Shown: piece by piece, positions 43,586-52,305 of the stretch | Layout: each line of letters begins with the position of its first letter | How positions within the stretch are numbered: position 1 is the first letter of the stretch | Assembly (NCBI GenBank): GCA_043497085.1 | Contig: JBIEKI010000002.1 | Direction: 5' to 3' (one strand) | Length of the DNA stretch: 64,000 nt | Source of the DNA: Thalassobacillus sp043497085 | GTDB taxonomy: Bacteria > Bacillota > Bacilli > Bacillales > Halobacillaceae | Notes under the pieces: generated by a model | What the model was told of the DNA's origin: nothing | What the model saw: only the letters and a program-made list of their open reading frames with translations | Database searches by the model: none | Position numbers and translations under genes: made by a program

Positions 43586-43622
43586 AAGACCATGCAGGGC
43601 CGGATGCGCGCATGGTCTTTTC
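43586..43622 (+). terminator. Terminator after mnmA
   Basis: AAGACCATGC ... GCATGGTCTTTTCT around a GC-rich loop. Confidence 0.8.
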
Positions 43623-43648
43623 TCATGTAAAGAAAGGAAGGGATAGAT

Positions 43649-44314
43649 ATGGATAAGTTAGCTAAAGGTATCGAAGAGATGAAACAACAGAATTTAGAGC
43701 AGGCTGCTAAATGGTTTACAGAAGCGATTGAAGAAAATCCGGAGGAACCATTAGGTTATATCAATTTCGGTAATTTATTGTTGCATATGAAAGATTATGA
43801 ACGAGCACAGCGCTTTTTTGAACGCGCGATAGAAAAAGACAGTCATGCGGCTACCGCCTATTATGGTTTAGGAAACACCTTTTACGAACAAGAGGACTAT
43901 AGCAGGGCTCAGGAGCAATTTTTACACGCAATTGAAGAGGGTTTGAATGAAGCGGATGTCCATTTCATGATGGGAATGACGTTCATCCATCAGGAGCATA
44001 ACCGTCTTGCATTGCCTTATTTGATGACAGCAGCTGAAATTGATGAAAACGATATTGATATACAATTCCAATATGGACTGTGTCTGGCACAAAATGAAGA
44101 TATCGAGCACGCAGAACAACAGATGAATCATGTGCTACAATTAGAACCAAATCATAGTGATGCCTATTATAATCTTGGTGTGATTGCATTGTATCAGGAA
44201 GACGTGGACAAAGCGCTTGCCAGGTTCAATCAGGCATTGGAAATCCAGCCGGAACACATGCTCGCAGCTAATGGTAAAAAACAGATAGAAAATATGTTAG
44301 ACAGCCAAAGCTAG
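43649..44314 (+). CDS. TPR-repeat protein (YrrB type)
   Basis: It has 221 residues made of about six tetratricopeptide repeats ('AAKWFTEAIEENPEEPLGYINFGNLL', 'AQRFFERAIEKDSHAATAYYGLG', 'ALARFNQALEIQPEHMLAANG', split over 18-215). There is no other domain and no signal peptide. It is probably a protein-protein scaffold. Location between mnmA and recD2 equals yrrB of B. subtilis. Confidence 0.88.
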   Translation: MDKLAKGIEEMKQQNLEQAAKWFTEAIEENPEEPLGYINFGNLLLHMKDYERAQRFFERAIEKDSHAATAYYGLGNTFYEQEDYSRAQEQFLHAIEEGLNEADVHFMMGMTFIHQEHNRLALPYLMTAAEIDENDIDIQFQYGLCLAQNEDIEHAEQQMNHVLQLEPNHSDAYYNLGVIALYQEDVDKALARFNQALEIQPEHMLAANGKKQIENMLDSQS

Positions 44315-44339
44315 TAAGGAAAGGAGAAAACGGATAGCA

Positions 44340-46655
44340 ATGGAAACGATTGACGATAAGCAGCAGCTTGAAGCAGGTTATATTAAAGGTACGCTGAACC
44401 GGATGATCTTTCATAATGAGTCCGAACATTTTTCCATTGCTTCCGTCCGTATCAAAGATACGAATGAACCAATAGAAGAAAAGGACGTCGTAATCAAAGG
44501 ACATTTTTCGCCTTTAGAAGAAGGGGAAAATTATATATTTCAAGGAAAAATAGAGCAGCATCCTAAGTTTGGCAAACAATATCAAATTGATTTTTACCGC
44601 AGGGTGCTGCCTGAGTCGAAAGATGGATTGATCGCTTACTTATCCAGTGATTTGTTCCAGGGCATCGGTAAAAAAACAGCAGAAAAAATTCATCAGACCC
44701 TTGGCAATCAAGCGGTTAGCTCCATCTTGAACGATAAAAATGTATTGGATAATGTCCCAGGCTTGAAGAAAGAACAGGGTGACCGTTTATATCATGCATT
44801 GAAGGAACACCAGGGGTTTGAACATGTGGTTATTCATGTGTCGCAATATGGATTCGGATTGAAAATGGCTCAAAAGATTTATGAGGTGTTTAAAGATGAA
44901 AGCCTCTCTATCCTTCAGGAAGATCCTTATCAGCTTGTATTCCATGTGGAGGGGTTTGGTTTTCACCGGGCCGATGAAGTAGCACGAGTAAATCAGGTAC
45001 CTTTTGATCATCCGACACGAATCAGGGCTGCATGTCTTTATATCCTTCAACAAAGTTATCAGACTGGTCATGTTTACCTGCCAACCCGTGAGGTATTGGA
45101 AAGCCTTGACCGGCTTTTGAATGGCAGCCAGCAGGCAATCACTTTTGATCATCTCTCCCAACAACTGATCCAAATGGGTGAAGAAGGGATTGTGAGGATC
45201 GAAACGGATCGTATATATCTTCCTTCCTTGTTTCATGCAGAAAATGGCTTTTGTCATCAGTTAGAGCGAATAACTTCGGATAAAATGAACGCTGATTATA
45301 CACAAGCGGAGTTATTGAAGATTATCGGCTCTGTAGAAGAGGAAGAATCACTTAGTTATGGTCAGGATCAATTCCAGGCCATTGAAAAATCGTTACAATC
45401 AAAAGTGATGATTTTGACTGGGGGGCCAGGTACTGGGAAGACGACGGTCATCAAAGGAATCATCCGGGCGTATGCAGAATTGAATGAGTTATCGCTCAAA
45501 CCGGATGATTATGATCAGGATGAACCTTTTCCATTTATATTGACTGCGCCTACCGGCAGAGCTGCCAAACGGATGACAGAATCAACCGGGTTACCGGCTA
45601 GAACGGTTCACCGCTTACTTGGATGGGATGGTAAAAATTCTTTTGAAAAGAACCAGAATAATCAGTTGGAAGGCAAAGTTCTTATCGTTGATGAATTTTC
45701 CATGGTGGATATTTGGCTGGCCAACCAGTTATTCCGAGCAATACCGACAGATATGCAAGTATTGGTCGTAGGTGATGAAGACCAGCTCCCTTCTGTCGGA
45801 CCTGGGCAGGTCTTGACAGATATGCTCGCTTCAGAGCAGTTGCCTTATGTTCAGCTGCAGGAGGTTTACCGCCAAAAAGAGGGGTCACGTATTATTCAAC
45901 TGGCTCACGAAATTAAAAATGACAATTGTACCTCACAATCCTTGAAAAAAGAGCGAGACTTCACCTTTATTGACGCCAGAGAACATCAGTTAGTGGATGT
46001 AGTGACACATATAGTAAAACGTGCTATCGATAAAGGGATTGAACGGCGTGAAGTACAAGTGCTTGCTCCCATGTATCGGACGCAGGTGGGTATCAACAAA
46101 CTGAACGAAGAGATTCAATTGTTAGTAAATCCCCCTAGTAAACAAAAACGTGATATAAAGTTCAAAGAGCTTGTCTACAGGACGGGTGATAAAGTGATTC
46201 AACTAGTCAACCAGCCAGAGGACGGTGTCTATAATGGGGATATTGGAGAAATTGTTGCTATTTTCAGAGAAGATGAGAATGTTGATCAAGTAGAACAGGT
46301 AGTAATTGATTTTGACGGAAAAGAAGTTGTCTACCCTAAGAAAGACCTGACTAATATTACGCATGCCTATTGCACTTCTATCCACAAATCGCAGGGATCT
46401 GAATTTTCGATTGTCATTCTGCCAGTGGTACGCAGCTACCGTCGGATGCTGCGTAAAAATCTTTTATATACTGCTATCACAAGGAGCAAGCAATCGTTGA
46501 TTATTTGTGGAGACAAACAAGCATTTTTAGAAGGAGTCAAAACCGAGGATACAAATCTTCGATACACACATTTGAAAGAAAAACTAATGGAGAACAACGC
46601 CACACCAATTTCAGAGGAGGAGGAGGAAGAGATTTCCCCTTATGACTTTATGTGA
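44340..46655 (+). CDS. recD2: RecD2-like ATP-dependent DNA helicase
   Basis: This is a 5'-3' SF1B helicase without RecBC partners. It has 771 residues: N-terminal OB and helix-hairpin-helix part ('LFQGIGKKTAEKIHQTL', 'VEGFGFHRADEVA'), then Walker A 'LTGGPGTGKTTVIKGI' from about residue 358, Walker B 'LIVDEFSMVD', and motif VI 'LLYTAITRSKQSLIICGD' near the end. It ends in an acidic tail (EEEEEEISPYDFM). Confidence 0.95.
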   Translation: METIDDKQQLEAGYIKGTLNRMIFHNESEHFSIASVRIKDTNEPIEEKDVVIKGHFSPLEEGENYIFQGKIEQHPKFGKQYQIDFYRRVLPESKDGLIAYLSSDLFQGIGKKTAEKIHQTLGNQAVSSILNDKNVLDNVPGLKKEQGDRLYHALKEHQGFEHVVIHVSQYGFGLKMAQKIYEVFKDESLSILQEDPYQLVFHVEGFGFHRADEVARVNQVPFDHPTRIRAACLYILQQSYQTGHVYLPTREVLESLDRLLNGSQQAITFDHLSQQLIQMGEEGIVRIETDRIYLPSLFHAENGFCHQLERITSDKMNADYTQAELLKIIGSVEEEESLSYGQDQFQAIEKSLQSKVMILTGGPGTGKTTVIKGIIRAYAELNELSLKPDDYDQDEPFPFILTAPTGRAAKRMTESTGLPARTVHRLLGWDGKNSFEKNQNNQLEGKVLIVDEFSMVDIWLANQLFRAIPTDMQVLVVGDEDQLPSVGPGQVLTDMLASEQLPYVQLQEVYRQKEGSRIIQLAHEIKNDNCTSQSLKKERDFTFIDAREHQLVDVVTHIVKRAIDKGIERREVQVLAPMYRTQVGINKLNEEIQLLVNPPSKQKRDIKFKELVYRTGDKVIQLVNQPEDGVYNGDIGEIVAIFREDENVDQVEQVVIDFDGKEVVYPKKDLTNITHAYCTSIHKSQGSEFSIVILPVVRSYRRMLRKNLLYTAITRSKQSLIICGDKQAFLEGVKTEDTNLRYTHLKEKLMENNATPISEEEEEEISPYDFM

Positions 46656-46840
46656 AACACGTAGGTTGATGGTGCAGGAATTAATCTCATTCCCACGGCC
46701 CCATTAAGCGCAAGAAAGAGGTGGCTTTCATAGAATATAGGAATGGAACCTGGTAAGTGAAATTCAGGGTACTGTAGAGTATTTTATGTATAATTGAAGC
46801 TTTTCCGGGACATGATAGGGGCTAAAAAGGAGTTTTTCTC

Positions 46841-47017
46841 TTGATTTGCCCTAACTGTCAGCGAAAAGATATCGGAAAAGTTGGTACAAACCAGTACTAT
46901 TGCTGGAATTGCTATATTGAATTATCCTATGAAAATGGCAGAATGAATGTCCATCAGATTGAAGAAGACGGCAGCCTCAGTTCCCTTAATGACCTTTTCT
47001 TCCAGGAAGCAGAGTAA
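46841..47017 (+). CDS. Small zinc-ribbon protein (TTG start)
   Basis: This is a 58-residue gene starting at TTG 46841 with AAAAAGGAG eight bases before it and ending two bases before the AI-2E gene. The N-terminus 'CPNCQRKDIG' and 'YYCWNCYIEL' hold two CxxC pairs 18-19 residues apart, a rubredoxin-like zinc knuckle. The acidic C-terminus is 'LNDLFFQEAE'. The frame, ribosome binding site and tight spacing to the next gene support it. I do not know its function; small genes of unknown role are found at this place in other Bacillus. Confidence 0.75.
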   Translation: MICPNCQRKDIGKVGTNQYYCWNCYIELSYENGRMNVHQIEEDGSLSSLNDLFFQEAE

Positions 47018-47019
47018 AG

Positions 47020-48081
47020 ATGGAAGAGAAAATCAGACGCGCATTGTATCGTTTTGTGCTGCTGATCTTTATACTATTAAGTCTATTCCTGCTTGCGAAG
47101 CTGTTTCCTTACTACAACGGGTTGTTAGTGGGAATCTGGAAAGTACTCATCCCTTTTTTGATTGCAGGCTTTATCGCTTTTCTACTTCATCCTATCGTTG
47201 AAAAGTTACATGAACGCCGCCTGCCTCGCTGGATGGCAATACTGGTAATCTTCTTTATATTTTTTGCTGGAGTTGGGTTTGGATTATATAAAGGAATACC
47301 AAGGTTAATCCATCAATTGAAAGATTTAAATGCACAAATCCCAGAATTCGCGGAGGGTTACCGGAATTTAATATTACAAATCTATCAGCAAACATCAGAC
47401 TTGCCCGAAAGCTTTCATGATCAATTGACCGAAATTCTTTATCAAATTGAAACCTGGACGAATGAGCGTATCACCATGCTGATTGCAAGTTTCAGTGGAA
47501 TCATGGAAGTAATAGTTGTTGCAGCTGTCATTCCTGTCTTGACGTTTTACTTTTTAAAGGATATTGAACGCATTAAGGACGCTTGCAAAAAGCTGACACC
47601 AAAACGTTTCCATTTTGAAGGTAAGTCGCTGGTACAGGATATCAGTGTCTCTTTAGGGGGCTATATTCGTGGTCAATTTATTGTTTGTTTATTCGTAGGG
47701 TGTCTGTCATTTCTTGGTTTTTGGCTGATTGGTATTAAGTATCCGCTACTTTTAGGGGTAATTGTCGGAGCAACGAATATCATACCGTATTTCGGTCCCC
47801 TGATCGGCGCCTTTCCGGCTGTTATTATCGCACTGACTACTTCTGTAAAAATGGTAGTGTATGTTCTTATTACAATCATTGTGGTACAGGTGATCGAAGG
47901 GAATTTGTTATCACCTTATATAGTAGGGAAGAGTATCCATATCCACCCAATATTAATCATCCTTGCATTGCTTGTAGGGGAAGAAGCGGCAGGAATTTTA
48001 GGAATGATTCTTGCAGTCCCGCTTCTTACTTGTATCAAGGTGATAGCAGAGCATATATGGAGAGCAAGGACTGCCCATTGA
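47020..48081 (+). CDS. AI-2E family membrane protein (YrrI type)
   Basis: It has 353 residues and about eight hydrophobic segments in the arrangement of the AI-2E/TqsA/PerM family. Family stretches are 'LIAGFIAFLLHPIVEKL', 'VIPVLTFYFLKDIERIK', 'GGYIRGQFIVCLFVG' and 'GNLLSPYIVGKSIHIHP'. Some members are ion/proton antiporters or putative exporters; the substrate here is unknown. The name does not prove autoinducer transport. Confidence 0.88.
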   Translation: MEEKIRRALYRFVLLIFILLSLFLLAKLFPYYNGLLVGIWKVLIPFLIAGFIAFLLHPIVEKLHERRLPRWMAILVIFFIFFAGVGFGLYKGIPRLIHQLKDLNAQIPEFAEGYRNLILQIYQQTSDLPESFHDQLTEILYQIETWTNERITMLIASFSGIMEVIVVAAVIPVLTFYFLKDIERIKDACKKLTPKRFHFEGKSLVQDISVSLGGYIRGQFIVCLFVGCLSFLGFWLIGIKYPLLLGVIVGATNIIPYFGPLIGAFPAVIIALTTSVKMVVYVLITIIVVQVIEGNLLSPYIVGKSIHIHPILIILALLVGEEAAGILGMILAVPLLTCIKVIAEHIWRARTAH

Positions 48082-48106
48082 CATCTCCTGGATAGTTATC
48101 TATAAT
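48078..48106 (+). promoter_or_regulatory. Consensus sigma-A promoter for the alaS T-box
   Basis: Perfect TTGACA (48078-48083), 17-base spacer, perfect TATAAT (48101-48106). The -35 overlaps the stop codon of the gene before. Confidence 0.85.
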
Positions 48107-48112
48107 AACGCA

Positions 48113-48367
48113 TATCTGAATCTAATGTTATCGAAATATGTAGACGGAAATGAGTATGCAGCAGACCATCTTTAAGAGAGGGATTTCCCTGGCTGAAAGA
48201 AATCCTGGATGAAGGGCTGCAGAAGCTATTCCTGAGTGCGGTTAATCCCCGCCGGCAGCGCACCGTTATCAAGCGTCCAAGGTGATGGAATAGTATTCCA
48301 TAATCAGGGTGGTACCGCGGAAATCATATCCCGTCCCTGCTCAATTCGAGCAGGGACGGGTTTTTTT
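48113..48367 (+). promoter_or_regulatory. T-box riboswitch of alaS
   Basis: The T-box AGGGTGGTACCGCGG (48306-48320) precedes a strong terminator CCCGTCCCTGCTC / GAGCAGGGACGGG with seven T (48330-48367). The specifier reads GCT (Ala, 48225-48227) in 'GAAGCTATTCCTGAG'. Uncharged alanine tRNA should turn on alaS. Confidence 0.93.
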
Positions 48368-48372
48368 ACGCT

Positions 48373-48467
48373 TTAAGAAAGTTTAACTTTGATAAAGTAT
48401 TAAAGTATAAGAAAATACAAAGGCTTTCGCCATAAGTACTTGGCGACAAGCCAAGTTTTTCTTATAC
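48373..48467 (+). repeat. Palindromic insertion element, copy 3
   Basis: It starts right after the T-run of the T-box terminator. It is the best-preserved copy: TTAAGAAAGTTTAACTTTGA, AAAGTATAAGAAAATAC, then GGCTTTCGCCA taagtact TGGCGACAAGCC, and TTTTTCTTATAC, with outer ends (GTATAAGAAAA / TTTTCTTATAC) pairing as well. It ends nine bases before the alaS Shine-Dalgarno centre and is part of the alaS leader mRNA. Confidence 0.85.
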
Positions 48468-48482
48468 GATAAGGAGGAATTA

Positions 48483-51113
48483 ATGATGAAAAAACTGACA
48501 TCAGCACAAGTACGTCAAATGTATCTGGATTTTTTCAATGAAAAAGGGCACCGGACTGAACCGAGTGCTTCCCTTGTACCCCATGAAGATCCGTCTTTAC
48601 TTTGGATCAACAGCGGTGTAGCTACTTTAAAAAAGTACTTTGACGGCCGGGTCATTCCTGAGAACCCACGGATTGTCAATGCTCAAAAATCAATTAGAAC
48701 TAATGACATTGAGAATGTTGGAAAAACTGCACGCCACCACACGTTCTTTGAGATGCTAGGAAATTTCTCCATCGGGGATTACTTTAAGGAAGAAGCAATT
48801 GAATGGGGATGGGAATTCCTAACAAGTCCTGACTGGATTGGATTTGAGGAAGAACGCTTATCTGTTACTGTCCATCCCGAAGATGATGAAGCATACAGCA
48901 TCTGGAAAGACAAGGTTGGCATTCCTGAAGAGCGTATCATTCGTCTGGAAGAGAATTTCTGGGATATCGGGGAAGGGCCGAGTGGGCCAAACACGGAAAT
49001 TTTCTTTGACCGTGGAGAAAAATATGGTAATGATCCCAACGATCCTGAACTATATCCTGGTGGGGAAAATGAACGTTACTTAGAAATATGGAATCTCGTA
49101 TTTTCCCAATTCAATCATAACCCGGATGATACCTACACACCTTTACCAAAGAAAAATATTGATACAGGGATGGGCTTGGAACGTATGGTATGCGTCATAC
49201 AGGATACTCCGACAAACTTTGAAACGGATCTATTCCTGCCTATTATTAAAGAAACAGAGAAGCTTGCTAATGTAAAATATGGGCAAGACAGCGACTATGA
49301 TGTAGCATTTAAAGTAATTGCCGATCACATCCGTACGGTGGCATTTGCGGTAGGAGATGGAGCACTGCCTTCCAATGAAGGGCGAGGATATGTTTTACGT
49401 CGTCTTTTGCGCCGCGCAGTAAGATTTGCAAAGCAAATCGGTATCCATGAACCATTCATGTATAAGCTGGTTCCTCAGGTTGCTGGAATCATGATCGATT
49501 TCTACCCGGAAGTGAACGAAAAGCAATCATTCATCCAAAATGTTATTAAAACAGAAGAAGAACGTTTTCATGAAACACTGAATGATGGCCTGGTTATTCT
49601 ATCAGACATCATCAAGGATGAAACGAAAAAGGGGAATAATGTGTTCCCTGGGACAGAAGTTTTCCGTTTGTATGATACCTACGGATTTCCGAAGGAATTG
49701 ACAGAGGAATATGTTGAAGAAGCCGGGTTTACCATTGACGAAGAAGGCTTCCAGGCAGAAATGGAAAAGCAGCGTGAACGCGCCAGAAGTGCTCGCCAGA
49801 AGTCGGGTTCCATGCAAATTCAGGAAGGCGTGCTTGGAGATGTGCAGGTTGACAGTGAATTTGTCGGATATGAAAACTTACATGTGAAAGCAACAGTGGT
49901 TGAACTGATTAAGGGGAAAACATTTGCAGACACTGTAGAGTCAGGTGAAAGGGCTTATATTTTTCTGGATAAAACTCCTTTTTATGCAGAAAGCGGTGGG
50001 CAAATCGCTGATAAAGGTACGATGCAAAACAATGTGACTGCCATTGAAGTCCATAATGTACAAAAGGCACCTAATGGACAACATATGCATGAAATAGTAG
50101 TCAAGGAAGGTACGCTGACAAAAGGTGCAGTAGTGGAAGCAACTGTAGATCAATCTTCTCGTTCATTTGTTGTAAAAAACCATACGGCGACTCACTTGCT
50201 GCATCAAGCATTGAAAGATGTACTCGGTGATCATGTTAATCAAGCTGGTTCACTTGTAGCGCCGGACCGTCTCCGCTTTGACTTTTCACATTTCGGGTCT
50301 GTATCGGAGTCTGAATTGCATCAAATTGAAAAAATTGTAAATGAGAAAGTCTGGGATTCTATTCCTGTAAAAATAGAATATAATTCCTTGCAAGAAGCGA
50401 AGGAAAAAGGTGCCATGGCATTATTCGGTGAAAAATACGGAGATGAAGTCCGTGTCGTTCAAGTAGGTGATTACAGTCTTGAGCTTTGCGGTGGCTGTCA
50501 TGTAATTAATACAGCCGAAATCGGTCTGTTTAAAATTGTCTCCGAGACAGGAATTGGGGCAGGGACCCGACGTATTGAAGCAGTCACAGCAAAAGGCGCT
50601 TATCAATATATGAATGGGAAAGAGACACTCCTTAACGATGCTGCTGAACGTCTGAAAACAAAACCGGAGCAAGTGCCTGAACGAATCGATGCACTTTATC
50701 AGGAACTGAAAGCCGAACAAAGAGAGAAAGAATCCCTGGCTGGTAAGCTTTCCAATATGGAAGCAAGCTCAATTCTGGATGAGGTGGAAGAAGTAAATGG
50801 TATCCCTGTGCTTGCGAAGCAGGTAGATGTCAAAGATGCCAACAGTCTGCGAAACATGATGGATGAGCTAAAGCAGAAATTAAACACAGGAATTATCCTG
50901 TTAGCAGCTACAAATGGAGAAAAGGTTCAATTAATTGCAGGAGTTTCCAAAGATCTTATAGAAGAGGGTTATCATGCAGGAAAATTGATCAAAGAAGCTG
51001 CGGCTCGCTGCGGCGGCGGCGGTGGTGGACGTCCAGATATGGCGCAAGCTGGAGGTAAAGACCCTTCAAAAATTGGTGACGCCCTTCAGTATGCAAAAGA
51101 ATACGTCCAATAA
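48483..51113 (+). CDS. alaS: Alanyl-tRNA synthetase
   Basis: It has 876 residues; either of the two consecutive ATGs may start it, with AAGGAGG before. In order: class II core ('LRRLLRRAVRFAKQIG', 'GNFSIGDYFKEEA'), tRNA-recognition domain, editing domain with zinc ligands 'HTATHLLHQAL' and 'CGGCHVINTAEIG', and C-Ala with 'AARCGGGGGGRPDMAQAGG'. Nothing is truncated. Confidence 0.98.
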   Translation: MMKKLTSAQVRQMYLDFFNEKGHRTEPSASLVPHEDPSLLWINSGVATLKKYFDGRVIPENPRIVNAQKSIRTNDIENVGKTARHHTFFEMLGNFSIGDYFKEEAIEWGWEFLTSPDWIGFEEERLSVTVHPEDDEAYSIWKDKVGIPEERIIRLEENFWDIGEGPSGPNTEIFFDRGEKYGNDPNDPELYPGGENERYLEIWNLVFSQFNHNPDDTYTPLPKKNIDTGMGLERMVCVIQDTPTNFETDLFLPIIKETEKLANVKYGQDSDYDVAFKVIADHIRTVAFAVGDGALPSNEGRGYVLRRLLRRAVRFAKQIGIHEPFMYKLVPQVAGIMIDFYPEVNEKQSFIQNVIKTEEERFHETLNDGLVILSDIIKDETKKGNNVFPGTEVFRLYDTYGFPKELTEEYVEEAGFTIDEEGFQAEMEKQRERARSARQKSGSMQIQEGVLGDVQVDSEFVGYENLHVKATVVELIKGKTFADTVESGERAYIFLDKTPFYAESGGQIADKGTMQNNVTAIEVHNVQKAPNGQHMHEIVVKEGTLTKGAVVEATVDQSSRSFVVKNHTATHLLHQALKDVLGDHVNQAGSLVAPDRLRFDFSHFGSVSESELHQIEKIVNEKVWDSIPVKIEYNSLQEAKEKGAMALFGEKYGDEVRVVQVGDYSLELCGGCHVINTAEIGLFKIVSETGIGAGTRRIEAVTAKGAYQYMNGKETLLNDAAERLKTKPEQVPERIDALYQELKAEQREKESLAGKLSNMEASSILDEVEEVNGIPVLAKQVDVKDANSLRNMMDELKQKLNTGIILLAATNGEKVQLIAGVSKDLIEEGYHAGKLIKEAAARCGGGGGGRPDMAQAGGKDPSKIGDALQYAKEYVQ

Positions 51114-51184
51114 GCTCCTATGTTTTTCAAACTCCTGAATTAAGTATATAATGGAGTAAATCATAAAAAGTGCGAGGTGTTAAG

Positions 51185-51451
51185 ATGAGTTCAATGGACA
51201 AGACCATGAAGTTTAATTTTTCAGAGGAGCCGTTCGATCAGGATGTACAATCCGTTCTTCTTTCGGTGCACGAAGCACTGAAAGAAAAAGGCTATAACCC
51301 GATCAACCAAATAGTCGGCTACCTGCTTTCCGGGGATCCAGCCTATATTCCTCGCCACAAAGATGCCAGAAACTTAATCAGGAAAATGGAACGGGACGAA
51401 TTAATTGAAGAGCTGGTGAAATACTATTTGGAGGGAAATAAAGATAAATAA
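51185..51451 (+). CDS. ireB: IreB-family regulatory phosphoprotein
   Basis: It has 88 residues from ATG 51185 (GAGGTG before it). 'MDKTMKFNFSEEPFDQDVQSVL' and 'GYLLSGDPAYIPRHKDARNLIRK' are family hallmarks. In Enterococcus IreB is a substrate of the PASTA kinase IreK. In B. subtilis it is YrzL, between alaS and yrrK as here. Confidence 0.92.
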   Translation: MSSMDKTMKFNFSEEPFDQDVQSVLLSVHEALKEKGYNPINQIVGYLLSGDPAYIPRHKDARNLIRKMERDELIEELVKYYLEGNKDK

Positions 51452-51868
51452 ATGAAAACGATGGGATTAGATGTCGGAGAGAAAACAATCGGAGTAGCGG
51501 TCTCCGACGGATTAGGCTGGACTGCACAAGGGATAACCACGCTCAAGTGGACAGAGCCTGATTTTGACACAGCACATGAGGCCTTGAAGAAACTCATTGA
51601 GGAACATGACGTTTCTAAGATGGTCATCGGCCTTCCGAAAAATATGAATGGCACGGTGGGTCCCAGAGGAGAGGCCAGCAAGGATTTTGGTATAAAAATC
51701 GAAGAAGCTTTTGAAATCCCTGTTGTTTTCTGGGACGAAAGATTGACAACAATGGCTGCTGAACGTGTGTTATTGAATGCGGATGTCAGCAGGAAAAAAA
51801 GGAAAAAAGTAATTGATAAAATGGCAGCCAGCATTATTTTACAGAGCTACCTAGATGCCAATCAATAA
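51452..51868 (+). CDS. ruvX: RuvX/YqgF pre-16S rRNA nuclease, Holliday-junction resolvase-like
   Basis: RNase H-fold nuclease of 138 residues that acts in 16S rRNA 5' end maturation. Active-site motifs 'GLDVGEKTIGVAVSD', 'VIGLPKNMNGTVG' and 'FWDERLTTMAAERVL' carry the acidic residues. Its ATG directly follows the ireB stop. Confidence 0.94.
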   Translation: MKTMGLDVGEKTIGVAVSDGLGWTAQGITTLKWTEPDFDTAHEALKKLIEEHDVSKMVIGLPKNMNGTVGPRGEASKDFGIKIEEAFEIPVVFWDERLTTMAAERVLLNADVSRKKRKKVIDKMAASIILQSYLDANQ

Positions 51869-51883
51869 AAGGAGTGGATTTTC

Positions 51884-52165
51884 ATGGCTTTAGAAGAACA
51901 AGAGCGAATTATCATCCCTGATGAGAATGGGGAAGAACATTTATTTGAAGTGTTGTTCACCTTTGATGTAGACGAGACCAACCATTCTTATATCGCAGTC
52001 GTTCCAGCTGAACAGAAAGACGAAGAAGAAGTGGAAGTATTTGCTTTCCGTTACGAGGAAAAAGAAGGGGACGATGATGATTTGGCGTTATACCAAATCG
52101 AGACCGATGAAGAGTGGAATATGGTAGAAGAAACTTTGAACACATTGACTGAAGAAAAAGAGTAA
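51884..52165 (+). CDS. DUF1292 protein (YrzB type)
   Basis: It is an acidic protein of 93 residues. 'IIIPDENGEEHLFEVLFTFDVDETNHSYI' (split around residue 20) and 'YQIETDEEWNMVEETLNTL' are typical. It is conserved after ruvX in Firmicutes; the function is unknown. Confidence 0.88.
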   Translation: MALEEQERIIIPDENGEEHLFEVLFTFDVDETNHSYIAVVPAEQKDEEEVEVFAFRYEEKEGDDDDLALYQIETDEEWNMVEETLNTLTEEKE

Positions 52166-52172
52166 GTTGTTA

Positions 52173-52204
52173 GCACGCTTCCTGAACGGGAAGCGTGTTT
52201 TTTT
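52173..52204 (+). terminator. Terminator after the alaS-ireB-ruvX-yrzB cluster
   Basis: CACGCTTCC tgaac GGGAAGCGTG followed by seven T. Confidence 0.88.
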
Positions 52205-52305
52205 GCCTTCATGTCCGGCCCGTTGCCCCTTTGTTCATTTCACCGTAGAAAATTTGGTGCTTTTTGTAGTATAATGTACCGGATGGATTTAAGGAGGATG
52301 GGGCA

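Noticed and set aside
47020..48081. Autoinducer-2 exporter
   Set aside because: The family name is historical; nothing in the sequence or context points to AI-2.
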